Below, piece after piece: positions 8,413 to 17,020 of a stretch of DNA of 31,154 bases. The DNA is taken from assembly GCA_964392615.1 (NCBI GenBank), contig CAYMRB010000060.1, forward strand, positions 1 to 31,154, written 5' to 3'. Under the pieces are notes generated by a model. It searched no databases. It was not told where the DNA came from and saw only the letters and a program-made list of their open reading frames with translations. The position numbers were made by a program, and so were the translations under genes. The DNA is from CAYMRB01 sp964392615. Its GTDB lineage: Bacteria; Planctomycetota; UBA8108. Every line of letters starts with the position of its first letter. Position 1 is the stretch's first letter.

Positions 8413-9699
8413 ATGCGATGGGTACGCGCTCTCTTCGCGACGCCGTGTCGCGCGTCGATAACGGTCTTCGGCGTGATGTTCGGCATGCCGCTGATGGTGA
8501 TCGTCGCCGTGGTCGCGGCGGGCGGAATCGAAGTGGGGCCACCGGATGACTCGGACATGCACGTCGAGCGACGGCAGCCGGCGGAGGCGGACAACGGCTT
8601 CTTCGATCTCGACATTGCGGCGCTCGACGTACTTGCCTCTCGGGTCTCGAGGTACGCCGACATGCACATCGGCTACTCGTGGCACGAGGACGAAGACGAA
8701 GACGACGAACCACACGAGGTCGACGGGCCGACCTGGGACGAGCCGCAGGTCTCCGCGCTCCTCGCCAACGCCGCGCCGATCTTCCACGGCATCGATCGCT
8801 GCCTCGAGAGGCCCGACTTCGTCGTGCCACCACGCGCGGCCGGCTCGAACCATGAGTACGCGTATCGCTGGTGCAACGCCGTGTACTGGGTTGTGCTACG
8901 CATGACGTCGCGAATGCACTCCGGCGACTCCCGAGGCATCGTCGAGGACGCACTGCGACTGATGCGAGTCGGTCAGCGGATCGAGGGCAGCCAGGGTGAC
9001 GTCATCGCGGACAGCGCCTTCTCCAAGCGACACGGCCTCTGGTGGATCGGTCACCTCGCACGACAGGGCCTGCTGAGCCGAACCCGCTGTGTGAATCTCG
9101 CCCACGAGCTGGACCGCTTCGAGACGACCAAGGAAGCCGTACAGACGGCGATGCGCGAGAGGTACCGGTACATCTGCGCGCAGTTTGACAGCCCCGAACG
9201 CCTCCCGGGGGTGGTTCCGCTTCGGCGCTGGGCGTTCCAACCCAACCGAACCCGGCGGCTGCTCCTCGAGACGACCCGCCGCTTGATCGAGGCACAGGAG
9301 CACACGGGCGGCGTGAAGCTAGAACTCGAGACCAGCAGCACGAGCATACTCAACTGCGACGGCGAGCAGCTCCACGATGCGGTCGCGCCCTGGATCGCAA
9401 CCATCGCTGCCGAGCGACACGATGCGAACTTCCTGCTGCGGGCGACGCGTATCCTCCTCGCTCTCCGCGCGCACCACATCGACCACGGAGTGCTTCCGGA
9501 AGAACTCGTCGCGCTCGTACCGGAGTATCTCGATGCGGTCCCGCGCGATCCGTGGGATGGCCAGCCGCTGCGCTATTCGGCCGAACGCCTGCGAGTTTGG
9601 TCGGTCGGCAACGACGGCGCGGATGACGGCGGCTCCGACGATTGCGCCCACGGCTTGCATCACCAGGTCGAGCCGACACTGTGCCTGCCGCGCTGGTAG
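8413..9699 (+). CDS. Membrane-anchored hypothetical protein with pseudopilin-like tail
   Basis: I do not recognise the family of this 428-aa protein. It has a short basic N-terminus and one hydrophobic helix (about residues 15-38), suggesting an inner-membrane anchor with the bulk outside the cytoplasm. An acidic run (HEDEDEDDEPHE, about 93-104) follows. The middle is largely helical, with many Trp, Arg and His residues. The last 80 residues include LRATRILLALRAHHIDHGVLPEELVALVPEYLDAVPRDP, then WDGQPLRYSAERLRVWSVGNDGADDGG. That pattern (helix, 'DPWDG-PLRY', 'WSVGNDGxDDGG') is also seen in the C-terminal parts of type II secretion pseudopilins and in many planctomycetal proteins of unknown role. 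It starts 28 bp after yhhQ on the same strand and may share its transcript. The ATG at 8413 has GGTAGG upstream. Confidence 0.75.
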   Translation: MRWVRALFATPCRASITVFGVMFGMPLMVIVAVVAAGGIEVGPPDDSDMHVERRQPAEADNGFFDLDIAALDVLASRVSRYADMHIGYSWHEDEDEDDEPHEVDGPTWDEPQVSALLANAAPIFHGIDRCLERPDFVVPPRAAGSNHEYAYRWCNAVYWVVLRMTSRMHSGDSRGIVEDALRLMRVGQRIEGSQGDVIADSAFSKRHGLWWIGHLARQGLLSRTRCVNLAHELDRFETTKEAVQTAMRERYRYICAQFDSPERLPGVVPLRRWAFQPNRTRRLLLETTRRLIEAQEHTGGVKLELETSSTSILNCDGEQLHDAVAPWIATIAAERHDANFLLRATRILLALRAHHIDHGVLPEELVALVPEYLDAVPRDPWDGQPLRYSAERLRVWSVGNDGADDGGSDDCAHGLHHQVEPTLCLPRW

Positions 9700-9800
9700 G
9701 AAACTCGAGACTCGACGCGGGCCCCGTTCTCGGCGAGAGTACACGCCCCGGCCTCGCGTCGGCACGAACACGCAAGGGAACCGACACGACAGGATCGACA

Positions 9801-10316
9801 ATGGAAGAACACGACCACGACACCTGCGCGGCCCTGGGACTTCCCGGAGAAGCGCACGCGAAGCTCGAGCCGTTCGCCGGCACGTTTCGCGGCGAGGTGC
9901 AGATCTGGATGGGGCCCGGGCAGGTGCTGAAGACGACCGGCACGATGAAGAGCTCGTTCGACCTCGGCGGCCGGTTCCTGCGCCAGGAGTATCAAGGCGA
10001 CAAGAGCGAGGGCCCGTTCCCCGATTTCGAGGGGCGCGGCTTCTGGGGCTACAACAACGCCACGCGCAAGTACGAGGGCCTGTGGATCGACAGCGCGTCG
10101 ACGATGATGCAGACCGATGTCGGCGACGTCGATGCGGACGGCAAGATCTGGACGATGGTCGGCACCATCCCGAACCCGCAAACCGGCGAGGACATGACCA
10201 AGCGCTCGGTGATCACGCTCGAGGACCACGATCACCACAGCATCGAGATGTACTTCTCCGGCGACGGCAGCGGCGAGTTCAAGGCGATGGAAATCCACTA
10301 CACGCGCATCGATTGA
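9801..10316 (+). CDS. DUF1579 family protein
   Basis: A 171-aa soluble protein of the DUF1579 family, function unknown. Visible features are HAKLEPFAGTFRGEVQIWMGPGQ near the N-terminus, then SSFDLGGRFLRQEYQG, GRGFWGYNNATRKYEGLWIDS and a C-terminal strand region ending FKAMEIHYTRID. This fits a lipocalin-like beta barrel, as is usual for the family. There is no signal peptide. The N-terminus carries a His/Asp-rich MEEHDHDTC stretch. ATG 9801 has AGGA 6 nt upstream; a longer in-frame reading from 9642 would overlap the previous gene and is rejected. The next gene, protoporphyrinogen oxidase, begins 10 nt after the stop, so the two probably form an operon. Confidence 0.85.
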   Translation: MEEHDHDTCAALGLPGEAHAKLEPFAGTFRGEVQIWMGPGQVLKTTGTMKSSFDLGGRFLRQEYQGDKSEGPFPDFEGRGFWGYNNATRKYEGLWIDSASTMMQTDVGDVDADGKIWTMVGTIPNPQTGEDMTKRSVITLEDHDHHSIEMYFSGDGSGEFKAMEIHYTRID

Positions 10317-10326
10317 CGCCCTCGAC

Positions 10327-11727
10327 ATGACGACGCAGGAACACAAGGACAACACAAGCGACCGCGACGTCGTCGACGTCGCGATCCTCGGTGGCGGCAT
10401 CAGCGGCCTGACCGCGGCACTCGCCTTGAAGCAACGCGGACACCGCGTCGCGCTCCTCGAAGCATCCGACGCGCCGGGCGGGTGCATCCGCACGTGGTCG
10501 CAGGACGGTTTCCTGTTCGAGCTCGGGCCGAACACCGTCATCGACAACGCGCCGCAGGTCGCCGAGCTGTGCCGTGCCGCGGACGTCGAGGCTGACCGCC
10601 TGATCGCGCAGCCGGCCGCGAAGAAGCGCTTCGTCGTCAAGCGCGGCGGGCTCGTGCCGCTTCCCGGTGGGCCGATCGGCTTCCTGAAAACGCCGCTCTT
10701 CTCGCTGCGCGCGAAGCTGCGCCTTCTGCGCGAGCCGTTCATCGGACGACCGGCCGACGGTGTCGAGGAGTCGATCGCGCAGTTCGCACGGCGGCGACTC
10801 GGCGCGGAGTTCCTCGACTATGCAGTCGGCCCGTTCGTGTCGGGAGTGTACGCCGGCGATCCGGAGAAGCTCTCCGTCCAGCACGCGACGGCGAAGATCT
10901 ACGCGCTCGAGGAGAAGCACGGCAGCTTGATTCGCGGCGCGTTCGCGAAGCGCAAGGGACCGGCGCCCGGCGGCAAGCTGTTCTCGTTCGCGCGCGGCCT
11001 CGATGCGCTGCCGCTGGCGATCGCGAGCGCGCTCGGTGAGAGCTGGTGTCCGGACACACGCGTCGAGTCGATCGCCCGCGGCGGCGAGACGTTCGATGTG
11101 ATCGCGACGAACGGCGCCACCGCCCAGCCGCGGCGCGCGCGCGCAGTCGTCGTCGCGATACCCGCGACCGCGGCGTCGGCCGCTCTGCGCGATCTCGACG
11201 AAGATGGAGCGGATGCGATCGCCGACCTACCGTATGCCGACGTCGCCGTCGTGTCGCTCGGCTACCGGCGCGCCGACGTCGCGCACCCTCTCGACGGCTT
11301 CGGCTTCCTGGCGCCTTCGGTCGAGACGCGCCACGTCCTCGGCTGCCTGTTCCCGTCGTCGCTCTTCCCCGACCGCGCGCCGGCCGATCACGTCGCGCTG
11401 TCGGCCTTCGTCGGCGGCGCGTGTCACCCCGATCGCGTCACGGCGTCGGAGGACGAGGTCCTCGCGGCGACGCTTCGCGACCTCACACCGCTGCTCGGCC
11501 TGCGCGGCGACCCGGCCCTGTCGCGCGTCGAGCGTTGGCGACCGGCGATCCCGCAGTACAACGTGGGCCACGGCGCACGCAAGCTCGCCGCCGAACAGCT
11601 CGAGGGGCGGCAACCCGGACTCTTCCTGTCGGGCAATCTGCTCTACGGCGTGTCGGTCGCGGACTGCATCCGCAACGCGTGGACGCTCGCGGAGCGGGTC
11701 GACGCGTTTCTGGGCGGCGGAAACTGA
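10327..11727 (+). CDS. hemY: Oxygen-dependent protoporphyrinogen/coproporphyrinogen oxidase
   Basis: FAD enzyme of 466 aa that oxidises protoporphyrinogen IX to protoporphyrin IX (or coproporphyrinogen III in the coproporphyrin route) late in heme synthesis. The dinucleotide-binding fold is at the N-terminus: DVAILGGGISGLTAAL (GxGxxG at about 22-27), then LLEASDAPGGCIRT and GFLFELGPN. The family block GPFVSGVYAGDPEKLSV lies near 176-192. The C-terminus contains RPAIPQYNVGHG and LFLSGNLLYGVSVADCI, the usual FAD-contacting end of HemY-type enzymes. Length and motifs are normal, and no signal peptide is present. No other heme gene is in the window; it sits behind the DUF1579 gene with a 10-nt gap and no strong ribosome binding site, so its translation may depend on the upstream gene. 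Sequence alone does not settle which porphyrinogen it uses. Confidence 0.93.
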   Translation: MTTQEHKDNTSDRDVVDVAILGGGISGLTAALALKQRGHRVALLEASDAPGGCIRTWSQDGFLFELGPNTVIDNAPQVAELCRAADVEADRLIAQPAAKKRFVVKRGGLVPLPGGPIGFLKTPLFSLRAKLRLLREPFIGRPADGVEESIAQFARRRLGAEFLDYAVGPFVSGVYAGDPEKLSVQHATAKIYALEEKHGSLIRGAFAKRKGPAPGGKLFSFARGLDALPLAIASALGESWCPDTRVESIARGGETFDVIATNGATAQPRRARAVVVAIPATAASAALRDLDEDGADAIADLPYADVAVVSLGYRRADVAHPLDGFGFLAPSVETRHVLGCLFPSSLFPDRAPADHVALSAFVGGACHPDRVTASEDEVLAATLRDLTPLLGLRGDPALSRVERWRPAIPQYNVGHGARKLAAEQLEGRQPGLFLSGNLLYGVSVADCIRNAWTLAERVDAFLGGGN

Positions 11728-11828
11728 GGCGACCAGCCCTCTCTTCCATCGGCGTCCGAATCGCCACGAACGTCCGGCGGGTCGCGGTACGTATCGACCG
11801 GTGACCGGAAGGAGACGGAGCCGCCGGA

Positions 11829-13889
11829 ATGAGCCCCCGAGACCACGCGATCGCATGCGCCGCGCTGATCGTGATCGTTGGAGTGCCGGCAACTCGCTCC
11901 GACGCGGACGACCGCGCGCCACGGCCGCGAGCCACCGGCGCGATCGCCGGGAGTGTCGTCGACGGTGCCGGTCGACCGGTCCCTGGCGCGACGGTGACCG
12001 CTTTCGCCGATTCCGAGTGGCTGCTCCGCTCACCCTTCGAGCCCCATGCGTTCGAGTCGCTCGTGTTCGAGGCCACCACCGATGAGCGCGGCCTCTTCCG
12101 CATCGAGGGAACGCTCGCCGGCTGGCATGACGTCCGCATCGCGGCGGCCGGGTTCGCGCATGCGGAGCCCGAGGACATTCTCGCGTCGCCCGTGAATCCG
12201 AGAGAGCGGGAGATCCGACTCGAGCCCGAACGGCGTCTCAGCGGCACAGTGGTCGACGCGGACGGCGTACCCGTCGACGGCGCGATCGTCGAGGCGCGCT
12301 GGCATCCGTCCGGGGGCATCGAACGAATCATCGCGGCGGGTCGGCCGCCGATGAGCCGGGCCGACACCGAAGCCGACGGCTACTTCGAGCTCGGCGGGCT
12401 GCGCGTCGCCGAGTACGACCTCGTCATCGACGCGCCGGGGTTCCGACCGCTCGAAACGCGACTGCCGCGCCCGACAGTCTCGCGGAACGACATCGGCCGC
12501 CTCACGCTCGAACGCGGCGTCTCGATCGAGGGGCGCGTCATCGGTCCGGATGGCGCGCCGGTCGCCGACGCTGTCGTCGACGTCTACCACGAACCGCCAG
12601 GCGCGCGTCAGCCGATCGTGCTGTCCGCCGTGCCGGGAACGCCCCGGCGCCCCTTCCGGACGCAGACCGACGCCGAGGGCGAGTTTCGAGTCGTCGGTCG
12701 GCTATCCACGGAGCAACACGTCGTCGTCGTCTCGCACGCGGACTGGGCACCGGCGCGGCGCGACCTGGCCCCGCCGCGGACGGGCATCCTGCTCGTCCTG
12801 AGTCACGGCGACTCGCTGCGCGGACGCGTCGTCGACGCGCTCACGAAAACTCCCATAGCCGACGCGGCACTCTCCAGCGGCGAGGGCCCGTTCAGGCGGA
12901 CGACGCGTTCGGACGCGGCCGGAAACTGGTCGCTGCGCGGACTGCCGAGCGGACGGCGAGGCATCGGGATTTCGTGCGATGCACCGGGCTACGCCCCCGG
13001 CTGGATCCGCGCGCCGATCAACGACGCCGTCGAATTCCGACTCGTTCCACGCGCTCTCGTCCGTGGGCGCATCGTCGACTCGTGCGGCCGACCGATCGCG
13101 AGCGCCCGCGTCGTCGCGTGGCTTCCCGCACCCTCCGGGTTCCATGCACGACCATCGCCATCGCTCGGCGGTTGCCTCAGCGACGACGCGGGACGCTTCA
13201 CGCTCCACGGCGTGGAGCCAGACACGGACATCAGGATCGACGTGCGCCACGAGCGCTTTCTGAAGCGACGCCTGATCCTCGATCGACTCGAGCCCGGCAC
13301 GGCGACGACGCTCGCCGACATCGCACTCGCGCGCGGCGGCACGGTACGCGGCCGAATCGTCGATGCCGACGGCGAACCGGCAGCGGACGCCACGATCCTC
13401 CTCACGCGCACCGGCTCGACGCTGTCGGCCACAGCCGCATGCCGAAGCGCGCAGGACGGCACCTTCGCGATCGACGGGCTCCTGGCGGGCGAGTGCTCCC
13501 TGATCGTGCGGGCTGAGGACCACCTCGAGGTGACCGTTCCAGCGGTGCGGATTCAGCTCGACGCCGAAACGAACGTCGGCACCGTCGCCACGGTGCGAGG
13601 CCGGAGCATCGAGGGTCGCGTCGTCGATCTCCTCGACCGGCCGGTCGCCGGGGTCGAGATCGACGTGATCGACGCCGCACCGTCAGGATTGCGCCTATGC
13701 GGAGCCGTCACCGATGCGGCCGGCGTGTTCCGCATCACGGGCCTCGCGTCCGAGGACGAGGTCGAGATCATCGCCCGACTCCGCGACGGCGCGAGGCGAC
13801 GCCGCGAGTATCGGGTGGTCATGCCGTTCGCGCCGCGGAGCATCGAGTTCGTCCTGCGCCCATTCAGACTCGTCGGCCTGCGACAGTGA
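11829..13889 (+). CDS. Exported protein of seven carboxypeptidase-regulatory-like repeats
   Basis: A 686-aa protein with an N-terminal hydrophobic segment (ACAALIVIVGVPATRSDA) that looks like a Sec signal peptide. The rest is built from about seven Ig-like carboxypeptidase-regulatory/transthyretin-like modules, each opening with a GxVVDxxGxPVxxAxV pattern: starts near residues 40 (GSVVDGAGRPV), 138 (GTVVDADGVPV), 233 (GRVIGPDGAPV), 330 (GRVVDALTKTPI), 411 (GRIVDSCGRPI), 506 (GRIVDADGEPA) and 594 (GRVVDLLDRPV). No catalytic domain or C-terminal anchor is visible, so it is probably a periplasmic or surface structural or adhesive protein. ATG 11829 has GGAAGGAGACGGAG upstream. It lies about 100 bp after hemY and about 124 bp before the large hydrolase-like gene, both on the same strand; joint function with the latter is inference. 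Confidence 0.85.
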   Translation: MSPRDHAIACAALIVIVGVPATRSDADDRAPRPRATGAIAGSVVDGAGRPVPGATVTAFADSEWLLRSPFEPHAFESLVFEATTDERGLFRIEGTLAGWHDVRIAAAGFAHAEPEDILASPVNPREREIRLEPERRLSGTVVDADGVPVDGAIVEARWHPSGGIERIIAAGRPPMSRADTEADGYFELGGLRVAEYDLVIDAPGFRPLETRLPRPTVSRNDIGRLTLERGVSIEGRVIGPDGAPVADAVVDVYHEPPGARQPIVLSAVPGTPRRPFRTQTDAEGEFRVVGRLSTEQHVVVVSHADWAPARRDLAPPRTGILLVLSHGDSLRGRVVDALTKTPIADAALSSGEGPFRRTTRSDAAGNWSLRGLPSGRRGIGISCDAPGYAPGWIRAPINDAVEFRLVPRALVRGRIVDSCGRPIASARVVAWLPAPSGFHARPSPSLGGCLSDDAGRFTLHGVEPDTDIRIDVRHERFLKRRLILDRLEPGTATTLADIALARGGTVRGRIVDADGEPAADATILLTRTGSTLSATAACRSAQDGTFAIDGLLAGECSLIVRAEDHLEVTVPAVRIQLDAETNVGTVATVRGRSIEGRVVDLLDRPVAGVEIDVIDAAPSGLRLCGAVTDAAGVFRITGLASEDEVEIIARLRDGARRRREYRVVMPFAPRSIEFVLRPFRLVGLRQ

Positions 13890-13931
13890 ACCGCAGAGGC
13901 TTCTCCCGCCCAGCGGAGTTGCTCGCTTCCA

Positions 13932-13951
13932 CCGCATGTAGGAACATGCGG
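13932..13951 (+). other. Perfect 8-bp hairpin between two exported-protein genes
   Basis: CCGCATGT (13932-13939), loop AGGA, ACATGCGG (13944-13951). It lies 43 bp after the stop of the repeat protein and 62 bp before the next start. No T-run follows, so it is not a standard intrinsic terminator. It could be a rho-dependent 3' end, an RNA-stabilising stem or a leader element. Confidence 0.5.
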
Positions 13952-14013
13952 ATTCCTGACGCGGGCTCTCGAGGAATGACGCACAACGGCCTGCTCTGCC
14001 GAAAGGACGCACC

Positions 14014-17000
14014 ATGCACACGGCGCTGGCGACACTCATCCTGCTCGGCTCGACCGCCGGCGACATCCCCCATCGCGTCCCGACGACACCGTGGAACGCG
14101 CGCTGGGGCAACCACCGAGCGACGCTGCAGGTCGATCGCGCGGCCGACGCCGTCGTCGCGCGCATCCCGTGGCGTCGTCATGACGCCGATCCTCGCGCGA
14201 GGGCCGTCTGGGTCATCGACCCGCGCAGCGGCGAACGCGTTCGCGACGTCGTCGCCCTCGAAGTGAACAGCGAGTTCGGCGAGCTCGTCTTCCGGGCCGC
14301 GACACCGGGCGAGTATCACGTCTACTTCCTGCCCTTCACGATCCGTGGCGGCGCGTTCCCGACCACGGTGTACGACAAGCCGGAGGCGACCGCCGATCCC
14401 GCGTGGCTTCGAAAGCACGGCCTCGATGTCGTGTCGACACGCCGCGAGACCGCCCGTGCGCTGCCGCGAGCCACCGTCGTCTCGTTCGAGGCGCGCACCG
14501 CGTTCGATCGCCGGGGCCCGATGGAGCTGATCGCGACCGCCTCGGAGGTCGAGAAGCTCCTGGCCGAGCACTCCGACGCGTTCCTGCTATTCCCCGAGGA
14601 TCGCGATCTGCCGATCCGCATGACCGACCGCATACCGGCGCGCTGGGCTCGCGGCGGACCGGGGCGCACGCTTCACGGCCGTGCCATGCGCAACGAGTTT
14701 CGCGTGTTCCAGGTCGGCGTCTGGGCGGCACGAGAGGCGCTCTCCGACGTCGACGTCACGTTCGGCCCTCTCGAGTCCCGGAGCGGTGGCGACTCGATTC
14801 CCGCATCGGCGTTGCGCTGCTTCAACACGTCCGGCATCGACTGGCGCGGCCGTCGGATGGACAAGAGGGTCGACGTTCCGAAGGGGACCGTGCAGGCGCT
14901 GTGGATCGGTATCGACATCGAGCGGGACACGGCTCCCGGCTCGTACGACGGCACCGTGACCGTGCGCGCGGCCGGCCAGCGACCCGCGACGGTGGACGTA
15001 CGCCTGGATGTCAGCGACGAGGTGCTCGAGGACCGCGGCGACTCGGAACTCTCGCGATTGAGTCGCCTGCGCTGGCTCGACTCGACCGCCGGGCTCGACG
15101 ACACGGTGACCGCGCCATACACGCCGCTCGCGGTGGAGGGCACGACCGTCGCGTGCCTCGGCCGAGACGTCACGTTCGGCGCGCACGGTCTACCGACGAG
15201 CATCCGCGTCGGCGACGACGAGATCCTCGCGCACCCGGTCGCGTTCGAGGTCGAGACGGCCCGCGGCGCCGTCGCGTGGAAGGCCTCCGGGTCGACCGTC
15301 ACGAAGCGCACGCCGACGGAGGTGGTGATCGAGTCCCGCGCAACCGGCGGCCCGCTCTCTCTGCGCAGCCGCGCGCGGATGGAGTTCGACGGCTTCATCG
15401 GCGTCGAGCTCGCGCTCACCTCGAGGAAGGATGTCGAGATCGACGATGCCTCGCTCGACATCCCGCTGCGCCCCGAGTTCGCGACGTACTTCATGGGCAT
15501 GGGTCGCAAGGGCGGCCTGCGTCCCGAGAGGTGGCAGTGGAAGTGGGATCCCGCCAAGCACCAGGACGCGGCGTGGCTGGGCGCGGTCGACGGTGGCGTG
15601 CAGCTCAAGCTGAAGGGGCCGAACTACCGCTGGCCTCTCGTCAACATCCACTACCACCGCCGGCCGCTCCTCATGCCGAAGGCCTGGCACAACGACGGCA
15701 AGGGTGGATGCGATCTCGTCGACGCAGGCGCGAAAGGCGTGACGCTCCACGCCTACGGCGGTCCCCGCCGACTCGCCGCCGGCGAGACGCTGCGCTTCGA
15801 CTTCGCGCTGCTCGTCACGCCGGTCAAGCCGCTCGACTACGCGGCGCATTGGACGCACCGCTACTACCACGGCGGCGTGCCATCGCCGGAGAGCGTCGCG
15901 ACGGAGTCGTCGGCGCGGATCATCAACATCCACCACGGCAACCACCTCAACCCGTTCATCAACTACCCGTTCCTGACGGTCGACAAGATTTCGTCATACG
16001 TCGAGGACGCCCATGAGCGCGACTTGAAGGTCAAGCTGTACTACACGATCCGCGAGCTGACGAATCACGTCGCCGAGCTCTGGGCGCTGCGCAGCCTGGG
16101 CGACGAGATCTACGCCGACGGTCCCGGCGGCGGCTACGCTTGGCTGCACGAGCACCTGGTGCACGGCTACTCGCCGGCGTGGCACCATCGCTTCGGTGAC
16201 GGCACGTGGTGCGCGTCGATCAGCCAGACCGGCCTGTCGCGCTGGCACAACTACTACGTCGAGGGTCTCGGCTGGCTGGCGCGAAACGTCGGCATCGACG
16301 GCCTCTACCTCGACGAGATCGGCTACGACCGCGAGATCTTGCGCCGCGTCCGCCGCGTGCTCGACGAGAGCCGTCCGGGCAGCTTGCTCGATCTGCACTC
16401 GTGGAATCACTTCAACGGTCGCGCGGGGTGGGCGAACTGCCTCAACCTCTACCTCGAGCACATGCCGTATCTCGACAGCCTGTGGATCGGCGAAGCGCGC
16501 AACTACGACGAGCCGCCGGATCACTGGCTCGTCGAGGTCTCCGGCATCCCGTTCGGGCTGTTCAGCGAGATGCTGCAAGGCGGCGGCAACCCGTGGCGCG
16601 GCATGCTCTACGGCATGACCAACCGCCTGCCGTGGTGCGGCAACCCGCGGCCGATCTGGAAGCTGTGGGACGAGTTCGGCATCCAAGACGCCGCGATGCT
16701 CGGGTACTGGTCGCCCGACTGTCCGGTGCGGACCGATCGAGACGACGTGCTGGCGACGGTCTACCGCAAGAAGGGCGCGTCGCTCGTCTGCATCGCGAGC
16801 TGGGCGACGGAGCCAGTGGACTGCCGGTTGCGCGTCGACTGGAAGGCGCTCAGCCTCGACCCCGCGAAGGCGGCGCTGTGGGCACCCGCAATCAAGGGGC
16901 TGCAGGAGGAGAATCTGTTCCGCGTCGATGAAGCGATCCCCGTCGCCCATCGCGGTGGCTGGATGTTCATCGTGGACGAGACGCCGCGCCGCATCGAGAG

Positions 17001-17016
17001 CGCCGACGAACGGTGA
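14014..17016 (+). CDS. Large exported glycoside-hydrolase-like protein (DUF6067/GH123-like)
   Basis: A 1000-aa protein with a short signal peptide (HTALATLILLGSTAGD). The first half is beta-rich, with a segment like the N-terminal domain of GH123-type proteins: LWIGIDIERDTAPGSYDGTVTVRAAGQRP, about 290-325. The second half resembles a (beta/alpha)8 glycosidase barrel: INIHHGNHLNPFINYPFL, KVKLYYTIRELTNH, then GIDGLYLDEIGYDRE with an Asp-Glu pair at about 767-768, followed by LLDLHSWNHFN and DSLWIGEARNYDE. These fit the DUF6067 family, annotated as 'glycoside hydrolase domain-containing'. The substrate is unknown, and catalytic residues are inferred from position only. A small beta domain with WATEPVDCRLRVDWK closes it. 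ATG 14014 has AAAGGA 6 nt upstream. It converges with the alpha/beta hydrolase, 4 bp between stops. Confidence 0.85.
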   Translation: MHTALATLILLGSTAGDIPHRVPTTPWNARWGNHRATLQVDRAADAVVARIPWRRHDADPRARAVWVIDPRSGERVRDVVALEVNSEFGELVFRAATPGEYHVYFLPFTIRGGAFPTTVYDKPEATADPAWLRKHGLDVVSTRRETARALPRATVVSFEARTAFDRRGPMELIATASEVEKLLAEHSDAFLLFPEDRDLPIRMTDRIPARWARGGPGRTLHGRAMRNEFRVFQVGVWAAREALSDVDVTFGPLESRSGGDSIPASALRCFNTSGIDWRGRRMDKRVDVPKGTVQALWIGIDIERDTAPGSYDGTVTVRAAGQRPATVDVRLDVSDEVLEDRGDSELSRLSRLRWLDSTAGLDDTVTAPYTPLAVEGTTVACLGRDVTFGAHGLPTSIRVGDDEILAHPVAFEVETARGAVAWKASGSTVTKRTPTEVVIESRATGGPLSLRSRARMEFDGFIGVELALTSRKDVEIDDASLDIPLRPEFATYFMGMGRKGGLRPERWQWKWDPAKHQDAAWLGAVDGGVQLKLKGPNYRWPLVNIHYHRRPLLMPKAWHNDGKGGCDLVDAGAKGVTLHAYGGPRRLAAGETLRFDFALLVTPVKPLDYAAHWTHRYYHGGVPSPESVATESSARIINIHHGNHLNPFINYPFLTVDKISSYVEDAHERDLKVKLYYTIRELTNHVAELWALRSLGDEIYADGPGGGYAWLHEHLVHGYSPAWHHRFGDGTWCASISQTGLSRWHNYYVEGLGWLARNVGIDGLYLDEIGYDREILRRVRRVLDESRPGSLLDLHSWNHFNGRAGWANCLNLYLEHMPYLDSLWIGEARNYDEPPDHWLVEVSGIPFGLFSEMLQGGGNPWRGMLYGMTNRLPWCGNPRPIWKLWDEFGIQDAAMLGYWSPDCPVRTDRDDVLATVYRKKGASLVCIASWATEPVDCRLRVDWKALSLDPAKAALWAPAIKGLQEENLFRVDEAIPVAHRGGWMFIVDETPRRIESADER

Positions 17017-17020
17017 ACTG

